Assembly (NCBI RefSeq): GCF_004016445.2 | Contig: NZ_SADT02000003.1 | Location: forward strand, 511,231-575,230 | Source: Mesorhizobium sp. M2E.F.Ca.ET.219.01.1.1 | GTDB lineage: Bacteria; Pseudomonadota; Alphaproteobacteria; Rhizobiales; Rhizobiaceae | Direction: 5' to 3' | DNA: 64,000 bases | Shown: piece after piece, positions 17,167 through 24,638 of the stretch | Position numbering within the stretch: the first letter of the stretch is position 1 | Layout: each line of letters starts with the position of its first letter | Translations under genes and position numbers: made by a program | The notes under the pieces: model-generated | What the model saw: only the letters and a program-made list of their open reading frames with translations | What the model was told of the DNA's origin: nothing | The model's database searches: none

Positions 17167-18288
17167 TCAGCGGATGTGACGCGCGAGATCTGCGACCCTA
17201 CCCATCAGCACTTCCACCGGTCCTCGCTGGAAGACGCGCAGCCAAAGCACCGCAAAAGTGCTGATAACCACAACGAAGCCAAAGAGCGTGGACAGGCTCT
17301 CGTCTTTGAAAATGTTTATCTTCATAAGATAGGCTATTCCCGCAATGTGCAGCACATAGGCCGTCAAAGACATCGAGCCGACTGCGATTATTGGCCAGAC
17401 CAGCTTTCGCAGACGCGGGAGCGCATCCACAGCGAGCATGCAAGCCGCCAAGATGATCATTGCGCAACCGGTGCTGCCCACGATCGAAAGCGTCGTTTCG
17501 CTATGAGGTGCGGCTATCCATGACGACTTGACTATAAATGACGACTTGGAAGGCTCAAAAGCGCCGTCAACGTCAGACCACCACAAGGAGGTTTCAGTCA
17601 AAGCGCGGGAACTCAGCGCGAGCAAGGATCCCCCATGGCCCAACACGGCCAGCGCGACCCCCGCCAGACCAAGGCGCCAATGCGCTGCTAGCGTATTAAG
17701 ATTAAGGCGCGCGATGGCCATGCCAGCGATGAGGAAAGGAACCCAGGTCACCGCGGGATAGTAGCCGTTGACCATGAGGTTGAAGACCGGGTCGAGGAGG
17801 TTGGGGGCAACCGACAGAAGGGAGGAACGGACTTGCGGGAGAACTAATGCCGTAGCGGCAGCGATCAAGCCCAGCTGATATGCGCTGAGCCGATGGAGCG
17901 GCAATACCAACAAGAAGCAAATTCCGTAGTATTCTAGGATGACTTCGACCTGGGTACCGAGGCAGCCCAGGATTGAGCCAAGCGCGAGCAAAACAAGGGC
18001 ACGAATTGCGACTCTGGCGATGGCCTGTCTACCGGCTATCCCCGACTTCGGCGCCTTGCGACCTGTAATCAGGAGGATTGAAAAACCGGCCAATACGGCA
18101 AACAGGGCCGACGGCCGCCCATGGGTTAGTTCCATCAGAAACCCGACTAGTCCTCCTTCGCCGGGGTCGGGACCGAGATGGGCGGCATACATCCCGAAGA
18201 CAGCCAGGCCCCGAGCGAGGTCGATGCCGACCAGCCGATCTACTACCGACCCATTCCTAGCGTCGGCAACCGGTGCCTTCATTACCAT
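17167..18288 (-). CDS. polytopic membrane protein of the HGSNAT/DUF1624-DUF418 type
   Basis: Predicted 373-residue protein with about ten hydrophobic segments. The opening DRLVGIDLARGLAVFGMYAA and HGRPSALFAVLAGFSILLIT are typical of bacterial membrane proteins related to heparan-alpha-glucosaminide N-acetyltransferase, which move acyl groups across or at the inner membrane. A GSMSLTAYVLHI stretch near the C-terminus also fits. The substrate cannot be read from the sequence. The start at 18288 has AAGGGA 9 bases upstream; ATG 18282 is the alternative. It is monocistronic, with IS relics on one side and a duplicated region on the other. Confidence 0.75.
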   Translation of the reverse strand: MVMKAPVADARNGSVVDRLVGIDLARGLAVFGMYAAHLGPDPGEGGLVGFLMELTHGRPSALFAVLAGFSILLITGRKAPKSGIAGRQAIARVAIRALVLLALGSILGCLGTQVEVILEYYGICFLLVLPLHRLSAYQLGLIAAATALVLPQVRSSLLSVAPNLLDPVFNLMVNGYYPAVTWVPFLIAGMAIARLNLNTLAAHWRLGLAGVALAVLGHGGSLLALSSRALTETSLWWSDVDGAFEPSKSSFIVKSSWIAAPHSETTLSIVGSTGCAMIILAACMLAVDALPRLRKLVWPIIAVGSMSLTAYVLHIAGIAYLMKINIFKDESLSTLFGFVVVISTFAVLWLRVFQRGPVEVLMGRVADLARHIR

Positions 18289-18614
18289 GGTAGATTCCCT
18301 TGTTGGGTGTGTGGATCGCGGGAGCCGCGATAGGAGAGCCGGTCGGCTGCTGCCGTCGCCTCGTGAAAGGGTTCAAAACATCGCGCCATCTGGCGCATCG
18401 AGCCGGCGACAGAGCTGTTCAGCCATTAGCCTGGGGTAAGAACAACAGATCGGCTCACAAAGCCTGTGTCACGGACCTGAAAAGTGGTGTCGCGGAACCG
18501 TCGTTTTTTGCATGATGGCTAAGCCGAGAGATCCACTGCACCGACGAGAGACTCAGCGACGTTGGATATCCGATCAGTACGCCGCGGCTCCGCCGGTGAC
18601 GATCACCCCGGGTG

Positions 18615-18883
18615 TCAAGGCCAGGGCGTAAACCTGCCATAATCTGTGGTGGTGCGCCCGCGACCAATCCGTTCGACAAAGCTCGGCGCATGGTCGAGCC
18701 AATCATATTCTTCCATGTGGCTGTTGCCTGAAAAACCGAAGACGCCGTTCGCTGGTCCAGCTGTTCCAGACCTCGGCCTGCGTCGGTCATTAGAACCGGC
18801 GCGCCTGTTTCCCAAATCAATTTGCTGATGCAGCCGCCGGGGGTCACATTGAGCAAAAGTGCCGAGGTCAGGACGGGTTTCAT
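18615..18883 (-). pseudogene. lipoprotein-like gene remnant divergent from the broken response regulator
   Basis: Starting at 18883 the minus strand encodes MKPVLTSALLLNVTPGGC, a signal peptide with lipobox. It matches the start of the reading at 20640 almost exactly. After the Cys the two copies diverge completely, and the better-looking continuation (NSHMEEYDWLDHAPSFVERI) is in another frame. It is part of the 0.75-kb duplication. Confidence 0.4.
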
Positions 18884-19625
18884 AGGGGCTCTTCGTTTGG
18901 CTTTGTTAACGACCCCTTTCTTGCAAGTTGTAGCTGACAGCAGCCTGAAAGCTCCCCAAATAATTCGCTGCCGCCGGTTCAGCCTATTGTCAGCTTCGAC
19001 CAATAAGATGGGAGCCTTGCCCTCATACCGGAGCTCGGAAGCATGATGCGAATACTGCTCACTGAAGACGATAAGGACCTTGGAAGTGCTATGCACGATC
19101 ATTTGGTGGCTGGTGGCCACGCGGTCGACTGGGCCAAGAACCTGTCCGAAGCGCGCGATTATGCAGCTGTGGTCGGCTACGACCTTATTTTGCTCGACGT
19201 TCACCTGCCGGACGGCAATGGGATCGACTATCTGCGGGAGCTGATCAAGGAACTTGAATCGGCACCGGTCATCATTCTGACAGCCTGCGATCGGATTTCG
19301 CATCGCATCGAGGGCTTCAACGCTGGAGCCGACGACTATTTGGTCAAGCCGTTCGATCTGGGGGAACTCTCAGCGCGTATCCATGCAGTGGCACGTCGCC
19401 ATGGGCATTTTCCGGAGCCGCAATTTTCGGTTGGGACGCTTTCCATACAGGCAGCCGAGCGACGCCTCTTCCGCGAGGGGCAGGAGGTCTACCTGACTTG
19501 ACGCGGATGGGCGGTGCTCGACTACCGTCTGCCCCAGCCCTGCACGGTCGTTTCAAAAGGGAAGATCGTGGACGCGCTTTTCGGCAGACGGCGCTGATTC
19601 ATACTCTAAAAGAAAATTCGGCTTC
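18827..19625 (+). repeat. direct repeat, copy 1 (lipoprotein start, intergenic region and response regulator)
   Basis: About 750 bases highly similar to 20583-21370, including the divergent lipoprotein start, the intergenic region and the regulator N-terminal half. Equivalent regulator start codons are 19046 and 20800, an offset of 1754 bases. Confidence 0.85.
19046..19625 (+). pseudogene. broken OmpR-type response regulator (copy 1)
   Basis: Nearly identical to the intact regulator at 20800-21459. The receiver domain is complete (LTEDDKDLGSA; LLDVHLPDGNGID). The linker to the DNA-binding domain carries TGA at 19499-19501 where the intact copy has GGA (Gly in LSGREWAVL). Downstream similarity continues to about 19625 and then runs into IS481 DNA, so the winged-helix domain is lost and there is no kinase gene. 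Confidence 0.85.
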
Positions 19626-19639
19626 CAGTTGCCTTGGCC

Positions 19640-20185
19640 ATGACTGCCCTTCCCGAGAGATGGGTGACAGTTCATTCCGGATAGATGGGTTAAACTTTCG
19701 GCCCTTTGCAAGGAGAGCAAGGTGCCTTGGAAGGAGTGTAACGTCATGGAAGAGCGGCTGAAGTTCGTCGCCCGGCTGCTGGACGGCGAGAAGATGGCGG
19801 TGCTTTGCCGGGAGTTCGATATCTCGCGCAAGACCGGCTACAAGATCCTCACGCGCTACAACGACAGCGGCCTGGAGGGGCTGACGGACCGATCGCGGCG
19901 GCCCTATCGCCACGCCAATCAGCTTCCGTTTCAAATCGAGAAGCTGATTGTGCGCCTCAAGCAAGACAAGCCGACATGGGGTGCGCCGAAGATACGCGAG
20001 CGGCTGGCCCGGCTGTATCCGGATGTGCACCGGCCCGCGATCTCGACCGTGCATGCCGTGCTCGACCGCCACGGCATGGTCGAGCGCCGCAAGCGCAGGC
20101 GCAACAGGGCGACGGGGACACCACTTTCAAACGGCTGTCGCCCTAACGATCTTTGGTGTGCCGACTACAAGGGCGAGTTCGGCAG
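19640..20185 (+). mobile_element. truncated IS481-family transposase
   Basis: From ATG 19746 the reading encodes EERLKFVARLLDGEKMAVLC, a helix-turn-helix (ISRKTGYKILTRYNDSGLEG), WGAPKIRERLARLYPD and LWCADYKGEF, the first Asp-bearing block of the DDE domain. The remainder, with the other two catalytic acidic residues, is missing. It lies exactly between the two copies of the response-regulator region. Confidence 0.85.
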
Positions 20186-20640
20186 AGAACACGGCCGGGA
20201 CAGGGGATCACAAACACTTGACCGTTCCAGACCCTGGCAGTGGCGCATCGATTGACCGTTGGCTCTGTTCGTGGGCACCGAAAATAGGGCCTTCTTGGTC
20301 CTCGGCAGAGAATATGGCCCGGACGGGGGATAACAAACACTTGACCGTTCCAGACTCTGGCAGTGGCGCATCGATTGACCGTCGACTCTGTTCGCGAGCG
20401 CCGAAAATACGGACGACCCCTATGGTCAAAGTGCACTTCTGACCTGCTAGGCACTGTTCGATAACTGGAGGCACCCGCTACGGTGCCCTCGTATTTAAGA
20501 CACCTGTCAGTTTCAAGCCTGGACATTGACGCGTGGCGCGGCTGCCATTCGTTGACCGCCACGTCGAATTGCCCGCCAACCAGTGTACAGCCGCCGGTGG
20601 TCACATTGAGCAAAAGTGCCGAGATCAGGAGGGGTTTCAT
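20143..20640 (-). CDS. putative lipoprotein with 41-residue repeats (uncertain)
   Basis: A 165-codon reading divergent from the intact two-component genes. It opens with MKPLLISALLLNVTTGGC, a convincing lipoprotein signal. The mature part contains two copies of a unit including ATARVWNGQVFVIP, produced by the 123-base DNA repeat below, and the reading ends inside IS481 DNA. The N-terminal 60 residues may be real and the rest read-through into repeat and IS sequence. Confidence 0.35.
   Translation of the reverse strand: MKPLLISALLLNVTTGGCTLVGGQFDVAVNEWQPRHASMSRLETDRCLKYEGTVAGASSYRTVPSRSEVHFDHRGRPYFRRSRTESTVNRCATARVWNGQVFVIPRPGHILCRGPRRPYFRCPRTEPTVNRCATARVWNGQVFVIPCPGRVLCRTRPCSRHTKDR
20176..20421. 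repeat. two tandem copies of a 123-base unit
   Basis: Equivalent points (CAAACACTTGACCGTTCCAG) lie at 20211 and 20334, a period of 123 bases. The copies differ at about one base in ten. Because 123 is a multiple of three, readings stay open through both. It abuts the broken end of the IS481 relic. Confidence 0.85.
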
Positions 20641-21370
20641 AGGGGCTCTTCGTTTGGCTTTGTTAACGACCCCTTTCTTGCAATTGTAGCTGACAGCAGC
20701 CTGAAAGCCCCCAGATATTCGCTGGCGCCGGTTCAGCCTACTGTCAGCTTCGATCAATAAGGCAGGAGCCTTGCCCTCATACCGGAGCTCGGCAGCCTGA
20801 TGCGAATACTGCTCATTGAAGACGACGACGACCTTAGAAGTGCTGTGCACGATCATTTGGTGGCTGGTGGCCACGCGGTCGACTGGGCCGAGGGCCTGTC
20901 CGGAGCGCGCGGTCATGCAGCTGTGGCCGGCTACGACGTTATTTTGCTCGACGTTCACCTGCCGGACGGCAATGGCATCGACTATCTGCGGGAGCTGATC
21001 AAGGGGCTTGATACAACGCCGGTCATCATTCTGACAGCCCGCGATCGGATTTCGCATCGCATCGAGGGGCTCAACGCTGGCGCCGACGACTATTTGGTCA
21101 AGCCGTTCGATCTGGGGGAACTCTCGGCACGCATCCGTGCAGTGGCACGTCGCCAAGGGCATTTTCCGGAGCCGCAATTTTCGGTTGGGACGCTTTCCAT
21201 ACAGGCAGCCGAGCGACGCCTCTTCCGCGACGGGCAGGAGGTCCACCTGTCTGGACGCGAATGGGCGGTGCTCGACTGCCTTCTACGCCAGCCCGGTTCG
21301 GTCGTTTCAAAGGGGAGGATCGAGCACGCGCTTTATTCATTCAATTCGGAGTTCGAGAGCAACACAGTGG
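20583..21370 (+). repeat. direct repeat, copy 2
   Basis: Partner of 18827-19625; this copy keeps the full regulator and kinase. The intergenic part (20641-20799) contains AATTGTAGCTGACAGCAGCC and CCTACTGTCAGCTTCGATC, where GCTGACAG and CTGTCAGC form an inverted pair that may be a regulator site. Confidence 0.8.
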
Positions 21371-21459
21371 AGGTTTATGTCAGCCGGCTCCGCAAGAAGA
21401 TCGGCGGGGATAGAATAGCAACCGTGCGTGGCTCCGGATACAGGCTCGTGGTCACATGA
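20800..21459 (+). CDS. OmpR-family response regulator
   Basis: Predicted 219-residue two-domain regulator. The receiver has the acidic pocket (EDDDD, residues 8-12), phospho-acceptor Asp 51 in LLDVHLPDG, Thr in LTARD and Lys in LVKPFDLGE. The C-terminal winged helix is complete (FESNTVEVYVSRLRKKIGGD; IATVRGSGYRL). It closely resembles the QseB/TctD type. ATG 20800 corresponds to the conserved MRILLIEDD start. The stop overlaps the kinase start in ATGA. The target genes are unknown; the divergent lipoprotein reading is a candidate. Confidence 0.93.
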   Translation: MRILLIEDDDDLRSAVHDHLVAGGHAVDWAEGLSGARGHAAVAGYDVILLDVHLPDGNGIDYLRELIKGLDTTPVIILTARDRISHRIEGLNAGADDYLVKPFDLGELSARIRAVARRQGHFPEPQFSVGTLSIQAAERRLFRDGQEVHLSGREWAVLDCLLRQPGSVVSKGRIEHALYSFNSEFESNTVEVYVSRLRKKIGGDRIATVRGSGYRLVVT

Positions 21460-22784
21460 CGAACTCGAACAGCATGACGAGAAAGCTGCTATCGTGGTTA
21501 GGCGGGGCAACGCTCCTGGTTTGGATCGCCGCCCCAACCATGGCTGCGTTCATTTTTTGCAATTATGTAAACGAAAGTTCGGATGACTTGCTCCAGGGGA
21601 GCGCAAAGTACAGACAACCAGAGCTGATCAAGGTCTTGAATGGAAAACACGTTGATCAATACAATAACAACTTTCCCACTTACGAAAAGTACTTTACCTA
21701 TCGTGAGCAGGTTATTAATAAGTACGGGATAGTGCTTATTTCTGAACCGGAAGAGGGTCAGCAGCCCTTCCCTGATGCTCCCCTGAGTAACGGCTTTTGG
21801 GGAAACGCTGATTACCGCGTCTACACAGAGGAGATCCAAGACGGCGTGTATCATCAGTTGGCCGAACCGCTTCATGGCCGCCGTACCACAATCGCGAAGG
21901 GCGCACTTTTTGTCTTCCTTCCGACACTCGTGCTCCTGCCCTTTAGCTTAGCTGTTTGGTGGATCGTGATCCGGCGCTCGCTGCGGCCAATCGAGGTACT
22001 GCGACAGCAGATCGGATCGCGCGACGGCGGCAATCTGTCACCAATGGACTTGGGCGATTTCCCGGCAGAGTTGGCTCCAATCGCGGCATCCGTCAATCGG
22101 CTTCTCGATCGTCTGCGGGCGGCTCTCGAGGCCGAACGCGAGTTCGCCGCAAACAGTGCGCATGAACTGCGCACGCCGATCGCAGGTTCAATCGCTCAGA
22201 TGCAGAGATTAGTGGCCGAGCTTCCCAATGGGTCGGCCAAAATGCGTGCGCGCGGCATCGAGCAAGCGCTGTCGAGCCTTGGCCGCCTTGTCGAAAAAGT
22301 GCTTCAGCTCGCTCAAGCCGAATCGGGGGTTGGCATGGCGGATCACGCGATCGATCTTGTCCGATCGGTTCGGCTGGAAATCGACGACCTGAGGAAAAAG
22401 CCGCAATATGCCGGACGCCTGCATCTTAACGTCGACGGCTGCCCCACTTTGATGCGCAAAGTGGATGTCGATGCGTTTGGGATCCTCCTTCGTAACCTGA
22501 TCGAGAATGCGCTGATACATGGACTGCCCACTGTTCCGACAACAGTTTCCGTCCAAACTGATGGAACCATCGCTATTGCAAACGCCGGACCGGTGGTGCC
22601 CCTCCCCGACCTCGAAGGGCTTACAAAGCGATTTAGTCGTGGTGCTACTCCTGCTGCGGGCTCAGGCCTTGGTCTACATATCGCTAACATGGTTATCCAG
22701 CGGATCGGTGGCAGTCTAGAGCTTGCGTCGCCCGCCCGCGGTCGCAATGATGGTTTCGAGGCGATCATACGAATTCCTCAATGA
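21456..22784 (+). CDS. sensor histidine kinase
   Basis: Predicted 442-residue kinase paired with the regulator it overlaps by four bases. Membrane segments lie at about 10-38 and 148-172. They enclose a sensor domain of roughly 110 residues rich in Tyr and Asn (DQYNNNFPTYEKYFTYREQ). The phosphoacceptor His is in FAANSAHELRTPIA (about 235), the N box is LLRNLIENALIHG, and the G box is ATPAAGSGLGLHIAN. Length and order are normal for a QseC/TctE-like kinase. The ligand cannot be deduced. Confidence 0.92.
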   Translation: MTNSNSMTRKLLSWLGGATLLVWIAAPTMAAFIFCNYVNESSDDLLQGSAKYRQPELIKVLNGKHVDQYNNNFPTYEKYFTYREQVINKYGIVLISEPEEGQQPFPDAPLSNGFWGNADYRVYTEEIQDGVYHQLAEPLHGRRTTIAKGALFVFLPTLVLLPFSLAVWWIVIRRSLRPIEVLRQQIGSRDGGNLSPMDLGDFPAELAPIAASVNRLLDRLRAALEAEREFAANSAHELRTPIAGSIAQMQRLVAELPNGSAKMRARGIEQALSSLGRLVEKVLQLAQAESGVGMADHAIDLVRSVRLEIDDLRKKPQYAGRLHLNVDGCPTLMRKVDVDAFGILLRNLIENALIHGLPTVPTTVSVQTDGTIAIANAGPVVPLPDLEGLTKRFSRGATPAAGSGLGLHIANMVIQRIGGSLELASPARGRNDGFEAIIRIPQ

Positions 22785-22789
22785 CACCG

Positions 22790-24338
22790 GTGAATTCGAC
22801 GACATTTGGACACAGGGCGGATTGCTGGCAAGGCTGCTGACATGGCGAACTGTACGGCAGTATGTATACGGCGTAGAAATCGTACTTCACACAACGCATT
22901 TCGGCCGCGGCAATCAATGCCGCTATCATCGTCTGAGCAGTTCGATCGAAGCGACACGACATGATCGGCAAAATCGAAGGCTCCGCCTCACCGCTCGCTC
23001 GATTTCGCCCGGGGAGAAAAGAGGCCATCCGAGAAAGTGCAAGCCGCCGCGCAAAGGCGACGTGTCCAATTGTCTGGGTGCCCCTGTGCGCCGGCCCGAT
23101 CGGGTTGGCGCAGGTCCAGTAAGGACCCGGACCAACCATTCCATTTAGACGACCGGCAGGTTTTAATCGGCGTCCGGATCGCCGGCCCAAAATGCCCCAA
23201 GTATACGGCTAGAAAGGCTGCCAACGATCGAGCTTTGGTCGGAGGCGTGCTTGTCAGCGTCTTGGGTGCTTGACCGGCCTTTGCAATGGCCATCGCCATC
23301 GCAAGTATCGTGCGTGGCCAGTGAGACCGCAATTTCATCAGCCTGGAGCCGACCGTATCGGTGCTTTTTTCTGATTTAGGGATTTTTCGTTTTCCTCTTG
23401 GATCATCACGGGTTTGGAGAGGATCTGGTGTTAAGTGCCATTCGGAGCGCCGGCGAACCGCCCGAAATTAATGTGGTCGAGTCATGAAGCCTCCCGAATG
23501 CGTTAAACGAGACCCTTTATGGCGGCCCTGGCTGACAACAGTCTGAAAGCTGCAAGCGGCATGCGAAAATGGGGCGATCCTGAATGACGACAGATGCTAT
23601 CAACATGAAAGAGGCTCGCCCTGAAAGCTGAGCACGCTTTATGCTCAGGCTGCTGACAAGGCCAAAGCAGCGTAAGTGCGTAGTGAAATCCAAGGTCCAC
23701 ATGGGTCGTCGCGCGTCCCGTGCGCCTGGGAAGGCGCCGGCCCGGCCAAGCTTTCCCAGCTCGTCCGCATGATGCTTCGCTGAGCGTCAATGGACGTTGG
23801 CGCGAGACCAAGGCGTCGTGCGTTGCAATCCGGACGGTCCAGGGTATCAGGAGTTTCACGGCCTCGGCCCGCTTGGCTGGCCACAGTTGAAGCTCCAACG
23901 TACCGGCTGGCACCGGGAAATTGGGCTCTGCGCTGCCTCAACGCTGATGGCACGGTCAATGCTTGCCTACCGATGGGGCCGCCCATGCCGTGATGCTGTC
24001 GGTCGACGTTCGCAAACCAGACCCTCGCGAGACCCAGCGAAGGGGCTCGCCGGTACGACGAGGGACCTTACCTCTTTATGCGCGGCATCATTATCGAGGA
24101 TGACATGTTGCCTTACACGTCGTCCCTCGCGCTCGGGTCTTTGTGGGGCGGATGAAGTCCTGATCGCGGTGGCACTGCTGCATGTTTGCGTAAGACCCAT
24201 CCAGTCACGATCGCGCTGTCCTTCGATGTCGCGGTGCTGATAGGCGGGCAGATCGGTGTGCGCGGCGCCCGCCAAAGGATCGTCGTCACGCCGGAGGAGG
24301 CGAGCGTCATAGCCGGCGCGCCGGCGAAAGGCGCTTTC
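22790..24338. other. 1.5-kb stretch without a supportable gene
   Basis: Many overlapping readings occur in all frames, but none has a recognisable domain, a good ribosome site or non-random composition. The region probably consists of decayed genes. Confidence 0.5.
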
Positions 24339-24354
24339 TGTCGGATGCCCGACA
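24339..24354 (+). promoter_or_regulatory. NifA-type upstream activator site
   Basis: TGT at 24339-24341, ten bases, then ACA at 24352-24354: exactly the TGT-N10-ACA NifA site. It is itself palindromic (TGTCGG and CCGACA). It lies 60 bases upstream of a sigma-54-type promoter. Confidence 0.65.
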
Positions 24355-24414
24355 ATGTCGGATATCGCAAGTATCAAGGTTGGATCAAACCTTGCGAATC
24401 GGGGCTTTCTTACT

Positions 24415-24430
24415 TGGCACGGGGCATGCT
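24415..24430 (+). promoter_or_regulatory. sigma-54 (-24/-12) promoter for the M16 peptidase gene
   Basis: TGGCACGGGGCATGCT has the invariant GG-N10-GC spacing and a perfect TGGCACG -24 element. It lies 209 bases before the peptidase start, with a NifA site upstream. Confidence 0.65.
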
Positions 24431-24638
24431 CAGGTATCCGCAAACACCCAATGGATAACGAGCAGACTTCCCATGGCCTCACCATGCCGAAAGTTTCCCG
24501 GACGCATCCAAAGATGAGGCTCGCGTCAGGCCCAGCAACACGCTGACGGCTCATGTGGCTCGGCGTCGCGTGCCGATCCACTTTCTCCCAATAGGCGTTC
24601 GGGAGACATAGATCCTTCAAAATGAGGAACAGATCACT

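Noticed and set aside
18455..19303. 282-codon minus-strand reading as a full gene
   Set aside because: Most of it is antisense to the broken response regulator; only the segment from 18883 has a lipoprotein signal, and that diverges from its duplicate after 18 residues.
24186..24458. 90-codon reading upstream of the M16 gene
   Set aside because: It contains the NifA site and sigma-54 promoter within it and has no recognisable domain or conserved neighbour.
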